DNA from: Phocaeicola_A sp964514145 | GTDB taxonomy: Bacteria; Bacteroidota; Bacteroidia; Bacteroidales; Bacteroidaceae | DNA: 28,969 nucleotides | NCBI GenBank assembly: GCA_964514145.1 | Contig: CAZEPM010000010.1 | Coordinates: forward strand, 1 to 28,969 | Direction of reading: 5' to 3' | Shown: piece by piece, positions 9,343 through 16,565 of the stretch | How the letters are laid out: each line of letters begins with the position of its first letter | Position numbering within the stretch: position 1 is the stretch's first letter | Translations under genes and position numbers: made by a program | Notes under the pieces: generated by a model | The model's input: the letters and a program-made list of their open reading frames with translations, nothing else | The model's database searches: none | Told to the model about the DNA's origin: nothing

Positions 9343-9933
9343 CTATTTATCTTCTTTAGGTTTGGGTTGTTTACGATTGACTCCGCCGAAGAAATGTTCG
9401 AGTTTGATTTTGCGTTGTAGCTGCATCAAACCGTAGTAGAAGGCTTCCGGACGTGGAGGGCAGCCCGGGATGTAGACGTCGACGGGCACAAGCTGGTCGA
9501 TGCCGTTGACTACGTGGTACGATTTTTTAAACGGTCCGCCGGAAATGGTGCAGCCGCCTACGGCAATCACATATTTCGGTTCGGTCAACTGATCGTACAG
9601 ACGTTTCATCAGCGGGGCACATCGGTGGGTGATGGTTCCCATGACGAGCAACACGTCGCCTTGACGCGGTGAGTTGCGGGTGACTTCGAATCCGAAGCGT
9701 GCCATGTCATAGCGGGCAGCACCCAACGCCATGAATTCGATGGCGCAACAACTGGTTCCCAACAAGAATGACCAGATGGAATTGCTGCGTCCCCAGTTAA
9801 TCAGGTCGTCGAGCTTGGATACAACCACGTTCGTGCCATTGGCGCGAAGCTCTTCCACCATGCGTTCCAGATAATCGTTGTTCTTAAACTCCTCGTACTT
9901 CATGGAGCGTATTTTCGGCTCTTTTATTCCCAT
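9343..9933 (-). CDS. nuoB: Complex I subunit B, N2 cluster
   Basis: Iron-sulfur subunit holding the terminal [4Fe-4S] cluster N2 next to the quinone site. The ligand cysteines are visible: the adjacent pair in GTSCCAIEF, the cysteine in VGGCTISGGP and that in IPGCPPRPEA. I chose the ATG at 9933 (196 residues) because a purine-rich AAAGGAG lies just upstream. An in-frame TTG at 9954 would add seven residues but is less likely. The reading frame overlaps the end of nuoA by 10 bases, suggesting coupled translation. Confidence 0.94.
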   Translation of the reverse strand: MGIKEPKIRSMKYEEFKNNDYLERMVEELRANGTNVVVSKLDDLINWGRSNSIWSFLLGTSCCAIEFMALGAARYDMARFGFEVTRNSPRQGDVLLVMGTITHRCAPLMKRLYDQLTEPKYVIAVGGCTISGGPFKKSYHVVNGIDQLVPVDVYIPGCPPRPEAFYYGLMQLQRKIKLEHFFGGVNRKQPKPKEDK

Positions 9934-10274
9934 TTCAACGCTCCTTTCCGCCAAGCATAAGCCAGACCAAAGATTAATACTAACAAAAAGAAGATTACAC
10001 TTACCAAACCGTAAATTCCCACTTCACCCACGACGGCTGCCCATGGGAAGAGGAACACTGTTTCGATATCGAATATCAGAAACAGGATGGCAAACAAGTA
10101 ATAACCGACTTTGAATTGCATCTGCGAGCGTCCGCGTGTGGGCAGACCGCACTCGTAGGCCTCGCCTTTTTGTGCGTTAAACGAACGTGGCGATATCAAA
10201 CGAGCGACTAGCATGCCTGCTAGAACCAATGCAATCGCAGTCAGAACGGCTGTTACTAAGAATGTAAGATACAT
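9924..10274 (-). CDS. nuoA: Complex I subunit A
   Basis: Three-helix membrane subunit, 116 residues, standard length. Diagnostic pieces are YECGL in the first loop and FLIFDIETVFLFPWA in helix 2. It is the first gene of the nuo operon. The proposed promoter lies about 400 bases upstream, leaving a long untranslated leader. Confidence 0.95.
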   Translation of the reverse strand: MYLTFLVTAVLTAIALVLAGMLVARLISPRSFNAQKGEAYECGLPTRGRSQMQFKVGYYLFAILFLIFDIETVFLFPWAAVVGEVGIYGLVSVIFFLLVLIFGLAYAWRKGALKWE

Positions 10275-10670
10275 CGTTTAATTATTGAGTTTATTGATAA
10301 TTTTTTGTCAGAGTTAGGTGATTTGCAAAGCCGGCAGTGGGCTCAACGCATCCGGGCCGTGCGCCGGATTGGTCTGCAAGAGAGAGAGTTGCTGCTGATA
10401 ACAGGCCGAAATCGAAAGAGGAATAAGCGAACTGAAAGGAATGGACAGCTCTCCTCGGCAATCATACGGGCAGAGTGAAAACAAATACCGCCTTGCACGC
10501 AAGGCGGATGCAGCAAACAGAAAGCGCAGACAATGGAGATTCCTACAGAGATAAGAATAACCCATCGCGCTCATCTTCGTTAATGACTTCGACAGGAAGG
10601 TTGGTAGCATGAAATGTTCAGTGCCCTGTACCATATTAAGTTAGCGTCTTCTCAACTTCATTCTTTTTTG
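10275..10670 (-). other. Long leader upstream of nuoA, possible structured RNA or small ORF
   Basis: Between the likely nuo promoter and nuoA there are about 395 bases. They contain an 8-base-pair hairpin (CCGCCTTG/CAAGGCGG at 10488-10507) followed on the minus strand by a T-rich stretch, and a second GC-rich inverted repeat (ATCCGG/CCGGAT at 10350-10369). One open frame of 106 codons runs from an ATG at 10634 to 10314 on the minus strand. Its product is rich in Leu, Ser, Cys and Arg with no domain I recognise, and I think it is more likely incidental than a protein. I could not match the region to a known riboswitch or RNA family. Confidence 0.35.
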
Positions 10671-10676
10671 GTGCCG

Positions 10677-10710
10677 CAAAGATATACAGTTATCTTGAAA
10701 AAAATGTCAA
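10677..10710 (-). promoter_or_regulatory. Bacteroides-type promoter for the nuo operon
   Basis: On the minus strand TTGACA (10705-10710) and TATCTTTG (10677-10684) are separated by 20 bases. The second matches the Bacteroides -7 consensus TAnnTTTG and the first resembles the -33 element. The pair lies 59 bases past the trkH stop with no clear terminator between, so some read-through from dxs-trkA-trkH into nuo is also possible. Confidence 0.6.
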
Positions 10711-10768
10711 TCTCTTTGATTTTTTACACGTTTATTGACGTTTGGGCGGTTTGACGTGGCATGATGGC

Positions 10769-12223
10769 TTATTGCTTCTTCCAAAATCCCGAGCTAAACA
10801 GCAGCAAAACGGAGAACAGTTCCAGACGACCGATGAGCATCAGCGCAGAGCATCCCCATTTTGCAGCATCGGGGAGGTGGTTCCATGAGTAGGCCGGACT
10901 TGTACTGCCTAAGCCGGGGCCTACGTTTCCCAGACTCGACACGACGATGCCGAACGACTCCATGAAATCGATGCCTATGCATAGCATGTAGACCCAACCG
11001 ACAAGGATGAGTCCGGCATATACGCATACAAAAGCTAGCAGGCTGTTTTTGACATCGCTCGAAATGATGGTTTCGTTAAAGCGCACGGGTAGCACGGCGT
11101 TTGGGTGGGTCATCCGGCGCAAGTGGTTGCGGATAACCTGATAGAGCAGGGCGAATCGGATACACTTCATGGCACCGCTGGTGGAGCCGGCGCAACCTCC
11201 GAAAATCATCGTGATGCACAAGACCAGCCACGTGCAGGAAGGCCAAAACATGTAGTCGGCCGTTACGAATCCGGTTGTGGTCTGCAGTGACGACACCTGA
11301 AACAAGGCCAGACGGAAGCATTCCTCCGGTGCCTGGTCGCTGCTTGCTAGCAGTGCGACGGTGACAAATAGGATGAAGATGATCATCGAGCCGATATACC
11401 ATTTGAACTCAAGATCTTTAAAGAGTCGCCTGATCCGGCCTTTGATTATCGAGACGTAGAGCAACGCGAAATTGATGCCGCTGATAATCATGAACAGCGA
11501 AATGATGTATTCGATGTAGGGCGAGGCATAGGTAGCGATGCTGGATTGACGTACCGACATGCCACCGGTTGCCGTCGTGCATAGGGCGGTACATACGCTG
11601 TCGAATATCGGCATGTCGCCGGCTATCAGCAGAACGGTGAGCACAATGGTCAGCGTCAGATAGATGCTCCATATCCATTTGGCAGTCATTTCGATGCGTG
11701 GATGTGTTTTGCTGTGGGTGGGTCCGGTAGTTTCGGCAGCGAAGAGTTTCAGTCCGCCCGAACCGAAGACGGGAAGTATGGCAATGGTGAAAAATACGAT
11801 ACCCAGTCCGCCCAACCATTGTGTCAAGCTGCGCCAAAACAAGATACCGTGCGGTTGGCTTTCGATGTTGTCCATGATGCTGGATCCGGTCGTGGTGAAG
11901 CCGGACATGGTCTCGAAGAATGCGTTGGTGACGCCGTCAACATATCCGCCCAGCAGGTAGGGCAGCATGCCGAACAGCGTAAAGGTCAGCCACGAGGCGG
12001 TTACGATGAGATATCCGTCTTTGCGGTTGACTTTTTTCGGTGCTTTGCGACCGCTGATGTATAGCAGGGTGGCTGCAACGACGGTGATGCCGGCTGAGAT
12101 AAGGAATGGGACAAGGTCGTTTTCCCGGTAGCCTATGGAGAACAGGGTGCATCCGAGTAACAGAATGGCTTCAATATAGAGCAGAATGCCCAATATTTTG
12201 GCTATGATGCGGTAGTTAATCAT
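10769..12223 (-). CDS. trkH: Potassium uptake channel subunit TrkH
   Basis: Inner-membrane K+ translocating subunit of the Trk system, 484 residues. The four selectivity-filter loops of the superfamily can be seen in order: GFTTTGSS, TTATGGMS, LQTTTGFVT and LGNVGPGLG, each with its filter glycine, plus about eight core helices and the extra N-terminal pair usual in TrkH. The start ATG overlaps the trkA stop by one base (TGATG), so translation is probably coupled to the end of trkA. That coupling matters because trkA is interrupted upstream. Confidence 0.94.
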   Translation of the reverse strand: MINYRIIAKILGILLYIEAILLLGCTLFSIGYRENDLVPFLISAGITVVAATLLYISGRKAPKKVNRKDGYLIVTASWLTFTLFGMLPYLLGGYVDGVTNAFFETMSGFTTTGSSIMDNIESQPHGILFWRSLTQWLGGLGIVFFTIAILPVFGSGGLKLFAAETTGPTHSKTHPRIEMTAKWIWSIYLTLTIVLTVLLIAGDMPIFDSVCTALCTTATGGMSVRQSSIATYASPYIEYIISLFMIISGINFALLYVSIIKGRIRRLFKDLEFKWYIGSMIIFILFVTVALLASSDQAPEECFRLALFQVSSLQTTTGFVTADYMFWPSCTWLVLCITMIFGGCAGSTSGAMKCIRFALLYQVIRNHLRRMTHPNAVLPVRFNETIISSDVKNSLLAFVCVYAGLILVGWVYMLCIGIDFMESFGIVVSSLGNVGPGLGSTSPAYSWNHLPDAAKWGCSALMLIGRLELFSVLLLFSSGFWKKQ

Positions 12224-12489
12224 CAGCTGAAGAATTTTTCAATTTTGGGGAACACCATTCCCGTGCAGAACACGACAAGGCGGTCGCCCGCCTGAATCAT
12301 GGTGTCACCATACACGCGATATCCCTTGCCGTCTCTGATCATGCCTCCGATGGTGGCTCCTTCGGGCAGTCTGGCGTCTTTGATGGGTTGTCGGGTGATG
12401 CGTGCGCCCTCTTTTACGATAAATTCGGCAACGTCGGCATTGGCTACCGTGAGACATTTCACGTTCGACACGTCGGTATCGAGCATCAT
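12223..12489 (-). CDS. trkA: C-terminal piece of interrupted TrkA (RCK_C domain)
   Basis: This 88-codon frame continues the trkA frame without a shift, directly after an in-frame TAG at 12490-12492. It holds the final RCK_C (TrkA_C) domain: the stretch EGATIGGMIRDGKGY and the end AGDRLVVFCTGMVFPKIEKF are typical. Two ATG codons follow the TAG at once (TAGATGATG), so the piece could be made by reinitiation, and its own end overlaps trkH by one base. Alternatively it is untranslated debris of a pseudogene, or the TAG is a sequencing error for CAG. The domain identity is firm; independent expression is uncertain. Confidence 0.7.
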   Translation of the reverse strand: MMLDTDVSNVKCLTVANADVAEFIVKEGARITRQPIKDARLPEGATIGGMIRDGKGYRVYGDTMIQAGDRLVVFCTGMVFPKIEKFFS

Positions 12490-13563
12490 CTAGTAAATGT
12501 GGCTGGCAGCCATCATCTTTTTGTTGATGATGGTTCCGATATCCATGCTTTCGGTAATGCTGATGTATTCCAGATTTTCGACTTCGGCCACGGTTTTGTT
12601 CACTCCCATGCGTTTGGCGGCCAAGCAAGCCAGGATGTTGGTTTCGGAGTTTCCGGTCAGGGCGATGAATGCTTCGGTGTTTTCAATGCCTTCTTCGATG
12701 AGCAGATCCATGTCGCGTCCGTCTCCGTTGATGATCATAATGCGATCGTCAACTTGTTCGGTGAGTTGATGGCAGCGATTGATGTCTGTCTCGATGATTT
12801 TAATCTTCATGTAGTCGGGAGCAAATTGGGCGGTACGCACGGCGATGCGGCTTCCGCCCATGATGATGACGTTGCGCACGTCTTTGTAGTTGTCCTTTCC
12901 GGTGAGTTGGCGGATGTAGGGGATGTATTTCTTTGTGGTCATGAAATAAACCAAGTCATATTCGTACAGACTGTCGTTGCCGCGTGGAATGATGGTGTGC
13001 CCGCCGCGTTTGATGGCTACGATGTGATACGGGGTAGTCGGGTCGCTGAGCTGATAGAGGGGGATGTTGAGGATGGTTGCCGTTTTGCGCACTTTCACGC
13101 CAATCAGGATGAGTTCGCCGCCGGGCACTTCCCACCATTGGCGTATCCAGCTCATTTTGATGGCGCTGACAATTTCTTGGGCGGCCAAGATCTCGGGGTT
13201 AATAAACGAGTTGATGCCCAGATTGTTGAAAAACTCCTGATGCCGGGGTTGCAGGTATTCGGCGTTGTCTACGCGGGCTACCGTCTTTTTTGCGCCCAGA
13301 CTGTGGGCAAGCAGGCAAGCCGTCAGGTTGCGGCTTTCGTCGGGGGTGACCCCGATAAACAGGTCGGCGCTTGCCACTCCGGCTTTTTTCAGTCCGGAAA
13401 TCGAAGTGGCCGAGGTGTTAAAGGTCATCAAATCGAAGTTATCATTCATCTGGCTTAGCTTTTCTTCGTCTGTGTCAATCAATACGATGTCTTGCTTTTC
13501 TCCCGAAAGGAGTTTGGCTAAGTGGGTGCCTACGGCGCCGGCGCCGGCAATGATGATTTTCAT
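12490..13563 (-). CDS. trkA: TrkA potassium-uptake regulator, truncated by in-frame amber
   Basis: NAD(H)-binding peripheral subunit that gates TrkH. The order is: first Rossmann RCK_N domain (GAGAVGTHLA, about residues 7-16), first RCK_C domain (about 140-220), and second RCK_N domain (about 230-357) with a degenerate glycine motif (GGSRIA). The frame stops after 357 residues at a TAG, while the family is normally about 445 residues. The missing RCK_C domain follows immediately in the same frame (12223-12489), so a single CAG-to-TAG change explains the break. The start is 11 bases after the dxs stop. A regulator without its last domain would probably gate poorly unless the two pieces associate; this is inference. 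Confidence 0.85.
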   Translation of the reverse strand: MKIIIAGAGAVGTHLAKLLSGEKQDIVLIDTDEEKLSQMNDNFDLMTFNTSATSISGLKKAGVASADLFIGVTPDESRNLTACLLAHSLGAKKTVARVDNAEYLQPRHQEFFNNLGINSFINPEILAAQEIVSAIKMSWIRQWWEVPGGELILIGVKVRKTATILNIPLYQLSDPTTPYHIVAIKRGGHTIIPRGNDSLYEYDLVYFMTTKKYIPYIRQLTGKDNYKDVRNVIIMGGSRIAVRTAQFAPDYMKIKIIETDINRCHQLTEQVDDRIMIINGDGRDMDLLIEEGIENTEAFIALTGNSETNILACLAAKRMGVNKTVAEVENLEYISITESMDIGTIINKKMMAASHIY

Positions 13564-13574
13564 TATTTGATTGT

Positions 13575-15482
13575 TTAAACTTTTGTTAGTTGTTTGATTG
13601 TCTGCATAATGCCTTCTTCATCCATACCGCAGAGATGGTAGAGGATGTTTACGTCGCCATGTTCGATAAACTGGTCCGGGATTCCGATACACTTCACGAT
13701 GGGCGTGTATTGGTTTTTGGCCAGGAATTCGAGCACTGCACTGCCGAATCCGCCGTTGAGGATTCCATCTTCCAGCGTGATGAGTTTGGTAAACTGTTGT
13801 CCGATGGTGTGGAGCAGGGTTTCGTCGAGCGGTTTCACGAAGCGCATGTCGTAGTGGGCAATGCTGATATCCAGTTGGCTCTCTGCCTTGGCGATGGCTT
13901 TTTGTGCAACGTGTCCGATAGGTCCCACCGAGAGTATGGCCAAATCTGTGCCGGCTTTCAGTTGTCGTCCTGTTCCGACAGGGATTTCTTCAAAAGCACA
14001 CTGCCAGTCAGTTCGTATGCCCCGACCGCGCGGATAGCGGATAACAAACGGGCCTTTGCCGGGCAGTTGGGCGGTGTACATCAGTTTGCGCAATTCGTGT
14101 TCATCGTATGGCGAAGCAATCGTCAGGTTGGGGATGGTGCGCATGTAGGCAAGGTCGAATGCTCCGTGATGTGTAGGCCCGTCTTCTCCCACCAGTCCGG
14201 CACGGTCTAAGCAGAACACAACGGGAAGTTTCAGCAACGCTACGTCGTGGATGACATTGTCGTATGCCCGTTGCATAAAGGTGGAATAGATGTTGCAGAA
14301 TGGAATCATTCCCTCTTTGGCCATTCCGCCCGAGAACGTCACGGCATGTTCTTCGGCAATGCCTACGTCGAAAGCGCGGTTGGGCATGGCGTTCATTAAG
14401 ATGTCCATGGAGCATCCGTTCGACATGGCCGGTGTTACGCCTACGATTTTATCGTTTTGTCTGGCCAGTTCGAGCAGTGTATGGCCGAACACTTCCTGAT
14501 AGAGTGGCGGCATTTTGTCGGTATCCGAAACGATGCGCTCGCCGGTGTTTTTGTCAAACAGTCCCGGTGCATGCCAGATAGTTGCCGCTTTTTCGGCCGG
14601 CTTGAATCCTTTGCCTTTTTTTGTGTGTATGTGCAAGAGTTTGGGTCCCTCCATTTTTTTCAGGATTTGAAGTGTACGCACAAGTTCCGTCACATTGTGT
14701 CCGTCAATCGGCCCGAAATAGCGGATGTTCATGCCTTCGAACACGTTTTGCTGTTGCGACAATATCGATTTGAGGCTATTGTTGAAACGGATGATGCTTT
14801 TGCGGGAATGTTCGTTGAGCAATCCCCAGCGATGGAACAGGTTGGCTAGCCGGTTACGCAGGTTGTTATATTTTTGGTTGGTGTTCAGATTGATCAGATA
14901 TTGACGCATGCCTCCCACGCTGTGATCTATCGACATATCGTTGTCGTTGAGGATGATCAGCAGGTCGTTGGGTGTCGACGATGCGTTGTTGAGGCCTTCG
15001 AATGCCAGTCCGCCGCTCATCGCCCCGTCGCCGATGACGGCCACCACGTGCCGGTTGTTTTCTCCTTTATATTTGGCGGTGATCGCCATACCCAGTGCCG
15101 CCGAGATAGAGTTGGATGCGTGTCCGCAAGCAAACGTGTCGTATTCGCTTTCTTCGGGCGAGGGAAACGGGCGAATACCTTTGTATTTGCGGTTGGTGGA
15201 AAACATCTCTTTGCGTCCGGTCAGGATTTTGTGGCCGTAAGCCTGATGTCCCACGTCCCACACCAGACGGTCATAAGGCGTGTTGAACACATAGTGCAAG
15301 GCTACGGTAAGCTCTACCACACCCAGGCTGGCGGCAAAATGTCCCGGGTTGCACGATAGCTCGTCGATAATGTCTTGCCTCAGTTCGCGGCATACTTCCG
15401 GCAGTTGTTTCACTTTCAATTTTCGGAGATCGGCCGGATAGTGAATGTTGTCGAGTAGTGTATAATTTGCCTCCTTACTCAT
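13575..15482 (-). CDS. dxs: 1-deoxy-D-xylulose-5-phosphate synthase
   Basis: Thiamine-diphosphate enzyme joining pyruvate and glyceraldehyde 3-phosphate, the first step of the MEP isoprenoid pathway. It has 635 residues, normal for the family. The thiamine-binding segment GDGAMSGGLAFEGLNNA followed by ILNDNDMSI lies at about residues 150-180. The N-terminal substrate region GHFAASLGVVELTVALH and WDVGHQAYGHKILTGR are intact, as is the pyrimidine-binding part (IAEEHAVTFSGGMA and DRAGLVGEDGPTHHG). It is the first gene of dxs-trkA-trkH; K+ transport and isoprenoid synthesis have no obvious functional link here. Confidence 0.96.
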   Translation of the reverse strand: MSKEANYTLLDNIHYPADLRKLKVKQLPEVCRELRQDIIDELSCNPGHFAASLGVVELTVALHYVFNTPYDRLVWDVGHQAYGHKILTGRKEMFSTNRKYKGIRPFPSPEESEYDTFACGHASNSISAALGMAITAKYKGENNRHVVAVIGDGAMSGGLAFEGLNNASSTPNDLLIILNDNDMSIDHSVGGMRQYLINLNTNQKYNNLRNRLANLFHRWGLLNEHSRKSIIRFNNSLKSILSQQQNVFEGMNIRYFGPIDGHNVTELVRTLQILKKMEGPKLLHIHTKKGKGFKPAEKAATIWHAPGLFDKNTGERIVSDTDKMPPLYQEVFGHTLLELARQNDKIVGVTPAMSNGCSMDILMNAMPNRAFDVGIAEEHAVTFSGGMAKEGMIPFCNIYSTFMQRAYDNVIHDVALLKLPVVFCLDRAGLVGEDGPTHHGAFDLAYMRTIPNLTIASPYDEHELRKLMYTAQLPGKGPFVIRYPRGRGIRTDWQCAFEEIPVGTGRQLKAGTDLAILSVGPIGHVAQKAIAKAESQLDISIAHYDMRFVKPLDETLLHTIGQQFTKLITLEDGILNGGFGSAVLEFLAKNQYTPIVKCIGIPDQFIEHGDVNILYHLCGMDEEGIMQTIKQLTKV

Positions 15483-15504
15483 CTGCTAGTCATTAATGTG
15501 CTTG

Positions 15505-15512
15505 CAAAAATA
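15505..15512 (-). promoter_or_regulatory. Probable -7 element for dxs
   Basis: TATTTTTG on the minus strand matches the Bacteroides -7 consensus TAnnTTTG and sits 22 bases before the dxs ATG. I see no good -33 element at the usual spacing. It lies close to a divergent element for the GSCFA gene. Confidence 0.4.
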
Positions 15513-15534
15513 TAACAAATAGGGTGAATATGTT

Positions 15535-15542
15535 TATTTTTG
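15535..15542 (+). promoter_or_regulatory. Probable -7 element for the GSCFA/murF-alr operon
   Basis: TATTTTTG on the plus strand fits TAnnTTTG and lies 27 bases before the chosen ATG at 15570. If used, the TTG-start reading from 15540 would begin upstream of the transcript, which supports the ATG. The -33 box is weak. Confidence 0.4.
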
Positions 15543-15569
15543 TACTGGAAATTTAAAGCGTATACCGGA

Positions 15570-16565
15570 ATGATTACATTCAAAACGACAGTAGAATTGC
15601 CTTTGTCGGAGTTGCGATTAACTTATAAAGACACAATTTTGATGCTAGGTTCTTGTTTTGCCGAAAATATTGGCAATATGCTCGTTGCAGCAAAGTTCCG
15701 TTGCGACCTCAATCCCTATGGCGTGTTATACAATCCGTTGTCGATTGCCACTGCCCTGACGGAACTGTTAGACGGGCGTCGCTACGGGGCTGACGATTGG
15801 GAGATTTTCGAGCATGCAGACTTGTGGCATAGTTATATGCATCATTCCGACTTCTCTTCGCCTGAGCGCGACGACTGTCTCGACCGGATTAACCGACGGT
15901 TGGAACAGGCGGCCGAAGCGATGACACATCCGGACGTTTTGCTGCTCACGTTTGGCACGGCGTGGGTTTACCGGCTGGTGGCAAACGGTCGGGTGGTAGG
16001 GAATTGCCATAAGTTGCCTGAGCAGCGCTTTACACGTTCGTTACTGGATGTCGACAGTATGGTGTCGACGTATGGTTGCCTGATTGACCGACTTTGTTCG
16101 ATCAACCCCTCGCTGAAAGTGATTCTGACGGTGAGCCCCATCCGGCATGTGCGCGACACGATGCACGGCAATCAGCTCAGCAAGTCGGTGTTGTTACTGG
16201 CAGTACATCGGTTGTGTTCGGACTATGCCTGTTGTCATTATTTCCCGTCGTATGAAATTCAGCTCGACGAGTTGCGCGACTATCGCTTCTATGCTGACGA
16301 CCTTGTGCATCCTTCCAAACTGGCGGTGGAATATATCAGAGATTGTTTTCGTCGGTGTTATTTCGATGAAGAAACCTTGCGGATAGAGCAAGCGTGCAAA
16401 GAGATAGAACAAGCGCTAAATCATCGTCCGTTTCGTCCGGATTCATTGCAGTATAAAAACTTTTTAATACAAACAGTGTTAAAGATTAACCGTCTTATGG
16501 AAAAATATCCGACCTTAGACTTTCAAAACGAATTGAACCTATGCCATACACGATTGCATCGATAA
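15570..16565 (+). CDS. GSCFA-domain protein
   Basis: A 331-residue protein of the GSCFA family, named for the motif seen here at about residues 27-31 (in MLGSCFAENIG). The conserved NPYGVLYNP segment and the VSPIRH segment are also present. The family is related to SGNH/GDSL-type hydrolases; a serine- or cysteine-centred hydrolase role on envelope or glycan substrates is plausible but not established. No signal peptide is visible, so the protein is probably cytoplasmic. I chose the ATG at 15570 over an upstream TTG at 15540. Its last 25 bases overlap murF-alr, suggesting shared expression with cell-wall synthesis. Confidence 0.88.
   Translation: MITFKTTVELPLSELRLTYKDTILMLGSCFAENIGNMLVAAKFRCDLNPYGVLYNPLSIATALTELLDGRRYGADDWEIFEHADLWHSYMHHSDFSSPERDDCLDRINRRLEQAAEAMTHPDVLLLTFGTAWVYRLVANGRVVGNCHKLPEQRFTRSLLDVDSMVSTYGCLIDRLCSINPSLKVILTVSPIRHVRDTMHGNQLSKSVLLLAVHRLCSDYACCHYFPSYEIQLDELRDYRFYADDLVHPSKLAVEYIRDCFRRCYFDEETLRIEQACKEIEQALNHRPFRPDSLQYKNFLIQTVLKINRLMEKYPTLDFQNELNLCHTRLHR

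Noticed and set aside
12388..13458. 356-codon plus-strand open frame opposite trkA
   Set aside because: Shadow of trkA. I considered whether it could be the real gene because trkA is broken, but the minus strand carries clear RCK domains on both sides of the TAG.
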